A stretch of DNA of 49,657 bases, taken from the NCBI GenBank assembly GCA_017626815.1, contig JAGAHY010000004.1:1-49657 (forward strand), given 5' to 3'. Each line of letters begins with the position of its first letter. Positions within the stretch are counted from its first letter, which is position 1. The stretch comes from Bacilli bacterium (GTDB lineage Bacteria; Bacillota_I; Bacilli_A; RFN20; CAG-826). Shown piece by piece: positions 33,484 to 42,455 of this stretch. The notes beneath the pieces are model-generated. The model did no database searches. It worked only from the letters and a program-made list of their open reading frames with translations, and had not been told where the DNA came from. Made by a program: the position numbers and the translations under genes.

Positions 33484-35700
33484 ATGAACTATCTTCAAAT
33501 TAAACAAGGGCAGTATGAGTTTTGCTTTGGCGGCAAAACCATGCGCCTAGAATTTCTTAGTAATCGTTGCTTCCGTCTTTATCAGCGGACACCTAATCGA
33601 CGATATTACGCGATTGAAAGTGAACCTATTTCGGAGGCTGATGTTTGCCAAAGCGAAAGTGGCCTCGAATTCGGTTATTCTCAAATTAAAGTCGCTTTTG
33701 ATGAAGAAAATCGGTTATCCGTCTCTTATTTTGGCCAGGAATCTTTTCGCGCAGAACCATATAAAGTCAGCCATGAAACCGAAAATCTATCCCTGATGGC
33801 CATGGAAGGACATCACGCTTCCCGCGACTTGAATGGAAAGGGTGGCATTCGTATCTATGCCGATTTGCCTATCTACGGGATGGGGGAACGAAGCGGGCCT
33901 TTGGATAAAAGGGGCTATGATTATGTGAATTGGAATACCGATGATCCAAGTGCCCACGTGGATACGTTTAAGTCCTTGTATCAGTCAATGCCATTTTTCA
34001 TCGCCTTTCGTGGCAAGACATCTTTTGGTGTTTTCCTCGATAATACCTCGAAATCCCATTTTGATTTCAACAAGTCAAAGAGGGATTCGATTCTCATCGA
34101 TTTTGAAGATGGCGTCGCGGATTATTACTTCTTCTTTGGCTCTATGCCAGAGGTTATCCAAGAATTCACGCGTTTGACCGGGCGGAATCCTTTGGTTCCT
34201 TACTGGGCGCTTGGTGCGCAGCAATGCCGTTGGAGTTATCACGATAAAGCCGAACTCGATGCGGTTATCGAAGGCTATGCCGTGGCCAATATTCCCTTAT
34301 CTGCCGTTTATCTGGATATCGATTATATGGATGCTTATAAGGACTTTACCGTGGACGCGAGCAAGTTCCCGCACATCCAAGATTACCTCGCCGAATTGAG
34401 GAAGAAGGATATTTATGTCGTCCCGATCATCGATGCTGGTGTCAAGGCGGAAGAAGGCTATTTCCTCTATGATGAAGGTGTCAAGAATGGCTATTTTTCG
34501 ACGCTGGATGGCGAGATATACCATAATGAAGTGTGGCCTGGTGACTCCGTCTTCCCTGCGTTTTTAGATGAACCGGTTCAGCAGTGGTGGGCGAACCATA
34601 TCCAGCACATGCTAGAGCTTGGCTTTGCGGGTATTTGGAATGACATGAATGAACCTGCTTCTTTCAAGGGCCCATTGCCGATGGATGTGATGATGGGCAA
34701 AGATATGCCCCACCGCGTCGCCCATAACATTTATGGTCATCACATGGTCAAAGCGGGGGCCATGGGCTTTGAGAAAGCGGGCAAACGGTTATTTCAGCTT
34801 ACACGCGCAGGTTATGCGGGGACATGCCGATATAGCGCGACATGGGCTGGTGACAATCAGTCGATTTACGACCATCTGCGGCTAATGCTGCCTCAACTGA
34901 TGAACATGTCTTTGTCGGGACAGGCTTATATTGGCGTGGATATTGGCGGGTTTGGGGGCGATACGACACCTGAACTGCTTACCAAGTGGGCTATCGCGGC
35001 GATATTGAATCCGCTATACCGCAACCATAGCGCCATGGGAACTTTGCCCCAAGAGCCATATACTTTGAATGGGGATTATCTTTTGGGATATCGAAAAGCG
35101 GTAATGACCCGTTATGAGATTTTGCCCACGCTTTATGACGAACTCTATTTTGCCGAAAGCGAGGGCAGCGTCCCTTTAAGACCTTTAATCTATAATTTCC
35201 CGGATGATTCGAATGTCCTTAACGAGAATACGGAAATGATGCTCGGAGAGAGTTTGCTTATCGCGCCATCGTTATTCCCGGGGGAGACCAAAAGAGTTTG
35301 CTACTTCCCGGATGATTTCGTTCAATTTGGGACGTGGAAGCATTATGCCAAAGGTCATCATATTATCGATGTCGGTTTGACGGATACCCCTTTATTCCTT
35401 CGTGAGAATGGTATGGTAGTGCTTGCGTCTGCAGGCAACGATAAAGCAAAAAAGAATGATGTTTTGCGCGTATTTTTGGGAAAGAACGGCTCTTCCGCGA
35501 GACATTTTGAAGATGATGGGGACGGGTTAGGATACCGTAATGGACAATATAATCTCTATCATCTTCGGAATGAGGGCGGTGTTCTGAGAATCTCATATCT
35601 CCATCACGGCATGCAAAGCGAATATCAAAAAGTCATCCTTGTCCACTTGGATGGAAAAGAGACGACCATGGATTTCGTTGACCTTATCCTGCCTGCCTAA
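33484..35700 (+). CDS. GH31 alpha-glucosidase
   Basis: A 738-residue GH31 enzyme without signal peptide. An N-terminal beta-sandwich (IYADLPIYGMGERSGPLDKRG) precedes the catalytic barrel, with nucleophile Asp387 in GIWNDMNEPASF and acid/base Asp457 in WAGDNQSIYDHL, plus VYLDIDYMD and YIGVDIGGFGGD. A small all-beta C-domain (LLIAPSLFPGETKRVCYFP) follows. These are features of ordinary alpha-glucosidases that release glucose from maltose- or isomaltose-like ends, unlike the YihQ-like GH31 at 20333-22300. The GCGAGGG before the ATG is a modest ribosome binding site. Its 3' end overlaps the convergent hypothetical gene by 17 bases. It stands alone opposite the LytTR system. Confidence 0.93.
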   Translation: MNYLQIKQGQYEFCFGGKTMRLEFLSNRCFRLYQRTPNRRYYAIESEPISEADVCQSESGLEFGYSQIKVAFDEENRLSVSYFGQESFRAEPYKVSHETENLSLMAMEGHHASRDLNGKGGIRIYADLPIYGMGERSGPLDKRGYDYVNWNTDDPSAHVDTFKSLYQSMPFFIAFRGKTSFGVFLDNTSKSHFDFNKSKRDSILIDFEDGVADYYFFFGSMPEVIQEFTRLTGRNPLVPYWALGAQQCRWSYHDKAELDAVIEGYAVANIPLSAVYLDIDYMDAYKDFTVDASKFPHIQDYLAELRKKDIYVVPIIDAGVKAEEGYFLYDEGVKNGYFSTLDGEIYHNEVWPGDSVFPAFLDEPVQQWWANHIQHMLELGFAGIWNDMNEPASFKGPLPMDVMMGKDMPHRVAHNIYGHHMVKAGAMGFEKAGKRLFQLTRAGYAGTCRYSATWAGDNQSIYDHLRLMLPQLMNMSLSGQAYIGVDIGGFGGDTTPELLTKWAIAAILNPLYRNHSAMGTLPQEPYTLNGDYLLGYRKAVMTRYEILPTLYDELYFAESEGSVPLRPLIYNFPDDSNVLNENTEMMLGESLLIAPSLFPGETKRVCYFPDDFVQFGTWKHYAKGHHIIDVGLTDTPLFLRENGMVVLASAGNDKAKKNDVLRVFLGKNGSSARHFEDDGDGLGYRNGQYNLYHLRNEGGVLRISYLHHGMQSEYQKVILVHLDGKETTMDFVDLILPA

Positions 35701-36364
35701 GGGCCATATCGGCGACGCGATTATAAAAGCACGAGAACAAAAGCATTCCATCGCTGAAACGGTGGTTCCGATGCGCTACGACGAAGAGGTGGAGCCTCAT
35801 GTTCATCATCCCTAAGTCGGTTGGTGTATTCAAACAGTTGATCCCGTCGAAACTGGTGATGGTGACGCCTAATACACGGTCTAGGAGGACATACGGATCC
35901 ATCTTCACTAAGTTAGTGTCGATAATCGTCACTAAAGTGTCGGTTAGTAAATCACGCATGATGATTTGATTGCTGCTTTTCTTGATTTCTTTGACCGCGA
36001 GGATGGTCGCTTTGCTATTCTTCAAAGCCTCATAATAAGGCAAATCTTCTTTGGGCACGGAATGTTCTTTCAAATAATTGTCGATGAAGCTATTGCCGTT
36101 ACGATGTACGCCATGGAAGATGAGGTTTCCGATAAAGAATTCCGTTTCGGACCTTCCGGCGAATTCAAAGTCATCATCTGGAAAGAGGAAACTTGGTGCT
36201 TCTTCGATTTCATTCATGTCATGGGGCCAAGTATAATCGTTATAGTCGGTTTTCATGAAATACTCGTTGAGATTGTCCATGACAAGATTTAGTTTTGTGC
36301 GGATATCGATGTATTTTGCTTTGAGAGTGCTTTTTTTATTTGCTGCCATAGGTTTAGGATACAT
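35684..36364 (-). CDS. Hypothetical protein, acidic, cytoplasmic
   Basis: A 226-residue protein without signal or membrane segments. It begins with a basic helix and continues with WPHDMNEIEEAPSFLFPDDDFEF, an aromatic core (FFIGNLIFHGV), and a beta-rich region of the form YEALKNSKATILAVKEIKKS, IIMRDLLTDTLVTIID, DPYVLLDRVL. This last pattern recalls an uncharacterised domain often found with SEC-C motifs, but no Cys/His SEC-C is present, so I leave it unnamed. The frame is open up to 36481, yet the kdgK terminator occupies 36385-36436, so the start is the ATG at 36364 (GGAG 4 bases before it) or at 36349. Its 3' end overlaps the end of the convergent GH31 gene by 17 bases. Confidence 0.6.
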   Translation of the reverse strand: MYPKPMAANKKSTLKAKYIDIRTKLNLVMDNLNEYFMKTDYNDYTWPHDMNEIEEAPSFLFPDDDFEFAGRSETEFFIGNLIFHGVHRNGNSFIDNYLKEHSVPKEDLPYYEALKNSKATILAVKEIKKSSNQIIMRDLLTDTLVTIIDTNLVKMDPYVLLDRVLGVTITSFDGINCLNTPTDLGMMNMRLHLFVVAHRNHRFSDGMLLFSCFYNRVADMALRQAG

Positions 36365-36384
36365 GTAACTCCAACGCAGGCAAG

Positions 36385-36436
36385 AAAAAACCACTCCGGT
36401 GCTCTTATTGGAGATCCAATTTAGAGGCGAAGTGGT
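36385..36436 (-). terminator. Terminator of the glucuronate operon
   Basis: On the minus strand ACCACTTCG pairs with CGGAGTGGT (outer arms 36428-36436 and 36390-36398) with one wobble, an inner hairpin TTGGA-TC-TCCAA extends the structure, and six T residues follow (36385-36390). It lies 14 bases after the kdgK stop. Confidence 0.85.
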
Positions 36437-36449
36437 GAAATGAATGGAA

Positions 36450-37469
36450 TTAGCGTTGGACGCGGCCGGAGGCATCGCCACCCATGAGGGTTTCGACCTC
36501 TTTTAGGCCAACGTGGTTGTAGTCGCCGGGAATAGTTTGTTTGAGGGCGCTGGCGGCGACGGCAAAGTTGATCGCGTCGCTAGGATCTTCGTAATGGGTG
36601 AGACCATAGATTAAGCCAGCGGAGAAAGAATCGCCACCGCCGACACGGTCGACGATAGGGTTGATCTCGTAATGCTTGGAGAGATAGAACTTTCCATCTT
36701 TCACTAAGGCGCCCGCCCAGCCGTTCCAGGAGGCGGATTTGGATTCACGAAGAGAAGTGGCGGCGCCTTTGAAACCATACTGTTGGCAAAGAGCCTTAAG
36801 CATGACTTCGTATTTCTCGACATCCAATTTGCCCGAGGTGACATCGCCTTCAAGCTTGAAACCGAGGCAGTTTTGCGCGTCTTCTTCGTTGCCGATGGCG
36901 TAATCGACGTATTTCATTAAGGGCACCATGCAAGCTTGGGCTTGTTCTTTGGTCCAAAGTTTGCTGCGGAAATTGAGGTCAAAGGAGGTGGTGATGCCTT
37001 TCTCTTTGGCTTTCATTAAGGCAAGTTTGGTGACTTCGGCGGCGTTGGCGCTTAAAGCCGGGGTGATGCCGGAGATGTGCAGCCAAGCGACACCTTCGAA
37101 CAACTTATCGAAATCGAATTCTTCGGGCTTGGCTTCGGCGATGGCGCTGTGGGCGCGGTCATAGATGACTTTGGAAGCGCGCATGGAGGCACCGGTCTGG
37201 AGGAAGTAGATGCCAAGACGGTCGCCACCGCGGATGATACGGGTGGTGTCGACGCCGAATTCTCGCAGAGAGTTGACGGCGCTTTGTCCGATGTCGTTGG
37301 TTGGAATCTTGGAGAGGAAGCAGGCGTCGCAGCCATAGTTGGCTAAGGAGACGGCGACATTGGCTTCGCCGCCGCCATAGCAGACATCAAAGGACTTGGC
37401 TTGGACGTAGACTTGGTTTCCGGGGGTGGAAAGGCGAAGCATCAATTCGCCTAAAGTGGCATATTTCAT
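36450..37469 (-). CDS. kdgK: 2-keto-3-deoxygluconate kinase
   Basis: A 339-residue PfkB-family sugar kinase that phosphorylates KDG to KDPG. It has the N-terminal GELMLRLSTPG and YGGGEANVAVSLANYG motifs and the C-terminal DRVGGGDSFSAGLIYGL with catalytic base Asp280. GIYFLQTGASMRASKVIYDR is characteristic of KdgK-type enzymes. It is the last gene of the uxuA-uxuB-uxaC-kdgA-kdgK operon, 2 bases after kdgA, with GAGGAA upstream. Confidence 0.94.
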   Translation of the reverse strand: MKYATLGELMLRLSTPGNQVYVQAKSFDVCYGGGEANVAVSLANYGCDACFLSKIPTNDIGQSAVNSLREFGVDTTRIIRGGDRLGIYFLQTGASMRASKVIYDRAHSAIAEAKPEEFDFDKLFEGVAWLHISGITPALSANAAEVTKLALMKAKEKGITTSFDLNFRSKLWTKEQAQACMVPLMKYVDYAIGNEEDAQNCLGFKLEGDVTSGKLDVEKYEVMLKALCQQYGFKGAATSLRESKSASWNGWAGALVKDGKFYLSKHYEINPIVDRVGGGDSFSAGLIYGLTHYEDPSDAINFAVAASALKQTIPGDYNHVGLKEVETLMGGDASGRVQR

Positions 37470-37471
37470 TG

Positions 37472-38110
37472 TTATTTCCTCGCTTCTTTCACTTTTTCAA
37501 CATATTGTTTGGCCAGTTCGGTCACCTTATCGAAATCGCCCGTTTTGGCGGGGGCGGTAAGGTTCGAACCAGTGCCGACGGCAACAGCGCCTTTCTTGAT
37601 CCATTCTTCGACGTTATTGAGGTCAACGCCGCCGGTAGGCATGCAATCGGCTTGGGGGAGAGGACCATGGATGGCTTTGATGTAATCAGGTCCAGCGAGG
37701 GATCCCGGGAAGATTTTGCAAACTTCGACGCCCGCTTTTAAGGCTTCAACGACTTCATTGATGGTGAAGACACCGGCCATATAGGGGATTTTATAAAGAT
37801 TGCAGAGTTCACAGACATCGCGGTCAAAGTTGGGGGAGACCACGAATTGGGCGCCAGCCAAGATGGCGATGCGGGCGGTAGTGGCATCAAGAACGGTGCC
37901 AGCACCGACAATATAAGAGGAATCCTTTTCTTTGACTAATGCTTCGATGACTTCTTTGGCGCCGGGGACGGTGAAGGTGACTTCAAGGCCGACGATTCCG
38001 CCTTTAGCGCAGGCTTTGGAAAGTTTGACGGCTTCTTCCGTGGAATTACCGCGGATGACGGCGATGACGCCGCAGTCGAGAAGCTTGGAGATGACTTCAG
38101 ATTTTTTCAT
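37472..38110 (-). CDS. kdgA: KDPG/KHG aldolase
   Basis: A 212-residue class I aldolase that splits 2-keto-3-deoxy-6-phosphogluconate to pyruvate and glyceraldehyde 3-phosphate. Glu43 is in GLEVTFTVPGA and the Schiff-base Lys132 in VCKIFPGS, with the conserved GAGTVLD and MPTGGV motifs. Length is normal. It sits between uxaC and kdgK and catalyses the last step of the pathway encoded by the operon; TAAGG before the ATG is the ribosome binding site. Confidence 0.95.
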   Translation of the reverse strand: MKKSEVISKLLDCGVIAVIRGNSTEEAVKLSKACAKGGIVGLEVTFTVPGAKEVIEALVKEKDSSYIVGAGTVLDATTARIAILAGAQFVVSPNFDRDVCELCNLYKIPYMAGVFTINEVVEALKAGVEVCKIFPGSLAGPDYIKAIHGPLPQADCMPTGGVDLNNVEEWIKKGAVAVGTGSNLTAPAKTGDFDKVTELAKQYVEKVKEARK

Positions 38111-38119
38111 AAATGTACC

Positions 38120-39526
38120 TTACTTTGTGAAGTATTCGATGGCGTTATTGTAACAAACGTCTTGAATGATTTTACCTAGCATTTTGCGGTCGTTAGGATA
38201 CCGGCCTTCTTCTACCAAGAGGGAGATTTCGTCAACGAGGATGCGACGGAAGTACTCATGGCGGGGATAAGAGAGGAAGGAACGGGAGTCGGTGAGCATG
38301 CCGATGAAGCAAGAGAGCAGGCCTCCCGCCATAAGGACGCGGATTTGCTTCCGGATGCCTTCATAGTGATCGTTGAACCACCATGCGGCACCGAGTTGGA
38401 TGAAGCCTTTGCCATGTCCTTGGAAGACGTTCATTAACGTCACCATGGAGCAATAATCCTTTTCATTTAAGGCGTAAAGGACGGTAGGCGGAAGGGCGTC
38501 ATGCTCTTCTAGTGTGGAGAGCAAATGGGCGAGGTTAGCAGCGATATTGATGTCTCCGGTGGCATCATAACCGAAGTCGACGCCATGGCGCTTATAACCG
38601 ACGGCGGTATTGTTGCGAATCGCACCGATATGGTATTGCTGCGCGAATCCTAAGCGGCAATATTCCTTGCCCAAATAGACGAGCAGATACGATTCGTAGC
38701 AATTGAGTTCATCTTCGGTGGGCTCCTCTCCTTTGAGCGCTTTGCGGAAGGCACGTTCACTGGTTTCTTTATCTAGTCTAGAGAAACGTAGCGTGTCTAA
38801 GCCGTGGTCGGTGGCTTTGCAGCCTTTGGAAGCAAAGAAATCCAAACGGGAGGAGAGGGCACTTAGAAGTTCATCTAAGGAGGTGATGTTTTTCCCAAGC
38901 GCGTCTTCTAACTGGCCCATAGCTTTGCGGAAGGTCTCCCCGTTAGCAATATGGAGGAAACGGTCAGGGCGCCAGCAGGGGAGGACTTTCGTTTTGAAGG
39001 AGGTATCCTTGGCGATGAGATCGTGGTAATGAAGATCGTCTGCAGGGTCGTCGGTGGTGAAGAGCATCGCGACGTTGCTTTGCTCAATCATCTTCCGCGC
39101 TGTCTTAGTTTGAAGTTGCTCGTTGCAGCGGCGGTAGATTTCTTCCGCGTTTTCTTCGTTGATCAATAAATCGATGCCGAAGTAACGCTTGAGCTCGAGA
39201 TGGGTCCATTCATAAATGGGGTTGCCGAGGAAGGTGGGCATCGCTTTGGCGAAGGCTAGGAAGCGCGCGTGGTCATCGGCGTCGCCGGTGATGAGGTTTT
39301 CTTCTACCCCAGCTTCGCGTAATAGACGCCACTTATAATGGTCGCCCGCGCCGTCTTTTCCAAGCCAGGCTTCCGTGATGGAGGAGAACTTATGATCTTC
39401 GTAGATCTGCTTGGGCGAGAGGTGGCAGTGGAAATCAAAGATGGGCATGTCCTTGGCAAATTCATCGAATAGGCCGACGGCAAACTCATCGTGAAGGAGG
39501 TAATCGTTACCTTGAAATTGTTTCAT
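38120..39526 (-). CDS. uxaC: Glucuronate isomerase
   Basis: A 468-residue enzyme of the amidohydrolase-like UxaC family that converts D-glucuronate to D-fructuronate (and galacturonate to tagaturonate). The metal-binding HCH of PIFDFHCHLSPKQI is at residues 33-35. Other conserved blocks are AFAKAMPTFLGNPIYEWTHLELKRYFG, LFTTDDPADDL and GMLTDSRSFLSYPRHEYFRRIL. It is full length and third in the operon, 3 bases after uxuB. Confidence 0.97.
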   Translation of the reverse strand: MKQFQGNDYLLHDEFAVGLFDEFAKDMPIFDFHCHLSPKQIYEDHKFSSITEAWLGKDGAGDHYKWRLLREAGVEENLITGDADDHARFLAFAKAMPTFLGNPIYEWTHLELKRYFGIDLLINEENAEEIYRRCNEQLQTKTARKMIEQSNVAMLFTTDDPADDLHYHDLIAKDTSFKTKVLPCWRPDRFLHIANGETFRKAMGQLEDALGKNITSLDELLSALSSRLDFFASKGCKATDHGLDTLRFSRLDKETSERAFRKALKGEEPTEDELNCYESYLLVYLGKEYCRLGFAQQYHIGAIRNNTAVGYKRHGVDFGYDATGDINIAANLAHLLSTLEEHDALPPTVLYALNEKDYCSMVTLMNVFQGHGKGFIQLGAAWWFNDHYEGIRKQIRVLMAGGLLSCFIGMLTDSRSFLSYPRHEYFRRILVDEISLLVEEGRYPNDRKMLGKIIQDVCYNNAIEYFTK

Positions 39527-39529
39527 GGA

Positions 39530-40378
39530 TTAGACACCTGCGTAGGAGGAGAAACCGCCATCGATGGGAAGGACCACGCCCGTAATGAAGGAACTGCAGC
39601 CTTCGTCGATGAGGAACAAGGTGGCGGCGAGAAGCTCGTCTGCTTCGCCGAAACGATCCATCGGGGTGGCGGCTAAAATCTTCTGGGTGCGAGCGGTTGG
39701 CGTGCCATCGGCATTGAACAACAAAGCCTTGTTTTGAGCGGTCACAAGGAAGCCTGGAGCAATCGCATTAACGCGAATGCCGGTCTTCGAAAAGTGAACT
39801 GCGAGCCATTTCGTGAAATTGGAAACGCTCGATTTAGCGGCACTATAAGCAGGGATTTTGGTCAAAGGAGTGAAGGCGTTCATGGACGAAACGTTGAGAA
39901 TGCTGCATCCTTTGCGGCCCAACATATCGCGGGCGAATTCCTGACAAGGGAGGAATGTGCCCATGAAATTGAGGTCGAAGACGAATTCGACGCCTTCTTG
40001 CTTGAGGTCAAAGAAGGAGATGGTGTCTTCGTCTTTGGCTTCTTCATAATATTCTTGAGTCGTGGTCGCCTTCGGGGAGTTGCCACCGGCACCGTTGATG
40101 AGAATATCGACGGGGCCAAAGTCGGCATTGATTTCGGCGTGGACTTTCTTGAGGTCTTCACGGTCGAGAACGTTGTTCATATAGCCTTTGGCAATACCGC
40201 CGTTATCGGTGATTTCTTTGGCGACGATTTCCGCTTTATCGATGAGGCGATCGAGGACGGCGACTTTGGCGCCGCAGGCGGCGATGGCTTTGGCCATGGC
40301 ACCGCAGATGACGCCGCCGGCGCCAGTGATGACGACGACTTTGCCTTTTAAGGTTTCAGGTTTGATGGATAAATGCAT
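39530..40378 (-). CDS. uxuB: Fructuronate reductase, SDR type (D-mannonate oxidoreductase)
   Basis: A 282-residue short-chain dehydrogenase. It has VVITGAGGVICGAMA for NAD(P), the ILINGAGGNSP segment, and the catalytic Tyr and Lys in PAYSAAKSSV. It is unrelated to the long-chain UxuB of E. coli but corresponds to the SDR-type enzyme of Bacillus (YjmF/UxuB), reducing D-fructuronate to D-mannonate. The assignment rests on its position between mannonate dehydratase and glucuronate isomerase and on the insertion (KATTTQEYYEEAKDEDTISF) typical of that subgroup as I recall it. AAGGAGA lies 9 bases before the ATG. Confidence 0.9.
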   Translation of the reverse strand: MHLSIKPETLKGKVVVITGAGGVICGAMAKAIAACGAKVAVLDRLIDKAEIVAKEITDNGGIAKGYMNNVLDREDLKKVHAEINADFGPVDILINGAGGNSPKATTTQEYYEEAKDEDTISFFDLKQEGVEFVFDLNFMGTFLPCQEFARDMLGRKGCSILNVSSMNAFTPLTKIPAYSAAKSSVSNFTKWLAVHFSKTGIRVNAIAPGFLVTAQNKALLFNADGTPTARTQKILAATPMDRFGEADELLAATLFLIDEGCSSFITGVVLPIDGGFSSYAGV

Positions 40379-40389
40379 GATGATTCTCC

Positions 40390-41427
40390 TTATTTGTGTT
40401 CGGCCATTTCAAATAGGCCATTGATATAGGCACAGCCGAGGGCGCGGTCATATAAACCGTAGCCGGGTTTGCCGTTTTCTCCGAAGATGTTGCGACCATG
40501 GTCGGGACGGACATATCCGTCGAAACCGTTGTCGACGAGCGTCTTGACGATTTTCGCCATGTCGAGCGAACCGTCGACCGAAGCGTGACCGACTTCGACG
40601 AAGGAATCACGATCATCGGTGTAAAGGACGTTGCGGAGGTGGACGAAGTGGACGCGGCCCTGCTTGCAATAACGTTCTGCGAGGGCGGGGATGTCATTGA
40701 ACTTGCCTGCACCGAGGGAGCCCGTGCAAAGGGTTAATCCATTATAGATGGAAGGCACTGCCTCGAAGATTTTATCGATGGATTCTTTGCTGGAGACAAT
40801 GCGTGGCAAGCCGAACACGTCCCATGGTGGGTCATCGGGGTGAATCGCGAGTTTGATGTCGCATTCTTCGCAGACGGGAATGACCTGTTTCAGGAAATAG
40901 ACGAGATTGCTCAGCAACTGTTCGTGGCTGACTTTGGAATATTTGTCGAGCAAGGATTGCAATTCGTCGGGGCTATAGGATTCGTCCCAACCAGGAAGAT
41001 GGAGGTTGTGCGGGTCGACTTTCTGGAAGTCGTCATAGGAATAACTGAGCGAATTGGAGCCGTCGGGATTGCAGTGGCACATATCGGTGCGAAGCCAATC
41101 GAAGACGGGCATGAAGTTATAGCAGACAACTTTGACACCGGCTTGAGCACAGAGCCTTAGATTATGTTTGAAGACCTCAATGTGTTCTTTGCCAAGTTCG
41201 GTTCCGAGCTTGATTTCTTCGGAAACGGGGATGGATTCGATGACGTCCATCGCAAGACCTTTGTCATTGGCGAGCTTCTTTAATCTTAATAAAGAATCGA
41301 GGTCCCATTTTTCACCGGGCTTATAGGAATAGACCGAAGAGACGACGGTGTTCATGTTGGGAATTTGGCGAATGTAGGATAACGGGATTGAATCGTTTTC
41401 CCCATACCAGCGGAAGCCTAATTTCAT
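40390..41427 (-). CDS. uxuA: Mannonate dehydratase
   Basis: A 345-residue TIM-barrel enzyme of the xylose-isomerase-like fold that dehydrates D-mannonate to 2-keto-3-deoxygluconate. It has the family opening LGFRWYGENDSIPLSYIRQIP, the metal-site region KLAIHPDDPPWDVFGLPRIV and the C-terminal GYVRPDHGRNIFGENGKPGYGLYDRALG. It is the first gene of the glucuronate operon, with TTGGAG 7 bases before the ATG, and its promoter region is shared with a divergent AraC gene. Confidence 0.96.
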   Translation of the reverse strand: MKLGFRWYGENDSIPLSYIRQIPNMNTVVSSVYSYKPGEKWDLDSLLRLKKLANDKGLAMDVIESIPVSEEIKLGTELGKEHIEVFKHNLRLCAQAGVKVVCYNFMPVFDWLRTDMCHCNPDGSNSLSYSYDDFQKVDPHNLHLPGWDESYSPDELQSLLDKYSKVSHEQLLSNLVYFLKQVIPVCEECDIKLAIHPDDPPWDVFGLPRIVSSKESIDKIFEAVPSIYNGLTLCTGSLGAGKFNDIPALAERYCKQGRVHFVHLRNVLYTDDRDSFVEVGHASVDGSLDMAKIVKTLVDNGFDGYVRPDHGRNIFGENGKPGYGLYDRALGCAYINGLFEMAEHK

Positions 41428-41439
41428 ATTGTTACTCCA

Positions 41440-41453
41440 AGAAAATGCTTTCT
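41440..41453. promoter_or_regulatory. Weak cre-like palindrome in the uxuA leader
   Basis: AGAAAATGCTTTCT has perfect 5-base arms around a 4-base centre but departs from the cre consensus at three positions. It lies between the predicted transcript start and the uxuA ribosome binding site, where a bound repressor would block elongation. Confidence 0.3.
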
Positions 41454-41467
41454 ATCTGTGTGACTAT

Positions 41468-41496
41468 ATACTATCGATGGGTGGTTAATAACACAA
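41468..41496 (-). promoter_or_regulatory. Promoter of the uxuA-kdgK operon
   Basis: On the minus strand TTGTGT (41491-41496) and TAGTAT (41468-41473) are 17 bases apart. Both hexamers are imperfect, as expected for an activator-dependent promoter. The transcript would begin near 41461, about 34 bases before the uxuA ATG. Confidence 0.6.
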
Positions 41497-41529
41497 TTGC
41501 AAAATAATTGAAGTAAACTTGCAAAAATG
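41497..41529. promoter_or_regulatory. Direct repeats TTGCAAAA, probable AraC-type binding site
   Basis: TTGCAAAATAA (41497-41507) and TTGCAAAAATG (41519-41529) are spaced 22 bases start to start, two helical turns, which is the usual spacing of AraC-family half-sites. The first touches the -35 box of the uxuA promoter. A third partial copy, TGCAAAAC, lies at 41589. Confidence 0.55.
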
Positions 41530-41547
41530 GGATTAGCCTTTCCTTTT

Positions 41548-41562
41548 CTATATTAAATATAG
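41548..41562. repeat. Perfect 15-base palindrome in the araC/uxuA intergenic region
   Basis: CTATATTAAATATAG has 7-base arms around a central A. It lies between the AraC-type half-sites and the araC promoter. It may be an operator or simply an AT-rich melting region. Confidence 0.4.
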
Positions 41563-41609
41563 GTATAGTCGTATGGCAGGCATGGAAATGCAAAACTTAT
41601 GTTGATATA

Positions 41610-41638
41610 TTGCTAAAGTAGTACTTATTGATTAAGAT
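41610..41638 (+). promoter_or_regulatory. Promoter of the AraC regulator gene
   Basis: TTGCTA (41610-41615) and TAAGAT (41633-41638) are 17 bases apart. Transcription would begin about 6 bases before the ATG at 41651, so the message would be leaderless or nearly so, in line with the absence of a ribosome binding site. Confidence 0.5.
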
Positions 41639-41650
41639 TGATGTATCGAT

Positions 41651-42451
41651 ATGTTTACTTTTGATTACCGCGACGTTTCTTTCTCTCATAAGGATGGGTT
41701 CACCTCATCGCCCAAAGATGAATTCCATAAGCACATGCACCATGTCTTCGAGGTGATTTATTTTGTTTGTGGCACGGTGGAGTTTCACGTCGAGGATAAG
41801 AGCCAAAAACTAACTCCCGGAGATGTTGTTTTGATTCAACCGGGTAAATTCCATTTCGCCGATGTTGACCGCCAATCTTCTTACCAACGTTTTGTGTGCA
41901 AATTCCCAGAGGACATTCTCCCAGATTCCATTCTGGAAAAAATCGGGGTTTTAGGGGCGTTTTTCAAAAATTGTGAGAACCTTTTGCCTTTGTTTCAGGA
42001 TCTGGACCAATATGCGGAAGAGTTCAGCGGCGAAGAGATGCGTTCGCTGTGCCTTGCGCGCATGGTGGAAGTACTGATTCGTTTGTCGATGAAGGAGTCC
42101 GTTCCCTTAGAAAACGATCGGCCGAGCGTCGCAAAGGACTTGGTGTCTTATATTGAACAGCATCTTCATGAAAAGATTACCTTGCAGTCACTGGCGGATG
42201 CGTTCCATTATTCGACATCTTATGTGGCGACGAGCTTCCGTAAAGAGATGCACGTTTCTTTGATTTCCTATGTTCGTGGCAAAAAGGTGATGGCGGCTCA
42301 TGCGTTGATCATGCACGGGATGAAGCCAAGCGAAGCTGCGGCGGCCATGGGCTTTGTCGATTATTCAACCTTCTTCCGTAGTTATGAAAAGATGATGGGC
42401 TTCTCGCCGTCGAATTCGAAAAAATACAATTCCGCGATTGAATTAGAGTAA
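41651..42451 (+). CDS. AraC-family transcriptional regulator of the glucuronate operon
   Basis: A 266-residue regulator. The N-terminal part (about 1-100) is a cupin sensor domain (HKHMHHVFEVIYFVCGTVEF, LTPGDVVLIQPGKFHFADVD). The C-terminal 100 residues hold two helix-turn-helix motifs (ITLQSLADAFHYSTSYVATSFRKE and SEAAAAMGFVDYSTFFRSYEKMMGFSP), the AraC/XylS signature. It is divergent from uxuA and the repeats TTGCAAAA abut the uxuA promoter, so it probably senses a hexuronate or its product and activates uxuA-kdgK. No Shine-Dalgarno sequence precedes the ATG. Confidence 0.92.
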   Translation: MFTFDYRDVSFSHKDGFTSSPKDEFHKHMHHVFEVIYFVCGTVEFHVEDKSQKLTPGDVVLIQPGKFHFADVDRQSSYQRFVCKFPEDILPDSILEKIGVLGAFFKNCENLLPLFQDLDQYAEEFSGEEMRSLCLARMVEVLIRLSMKESVPLENDRPSVAKDLVSYIEQHLHEKITLQSLADAFHYSTSYVATSFRKEMHVSLISYVRGKKVMAAHALIMHGMKPSEAAAAMGFVDYSTFFRSYEKMMGFSPSNSKKYNSAIELE

Positions 42452-42455
42452 TTGA

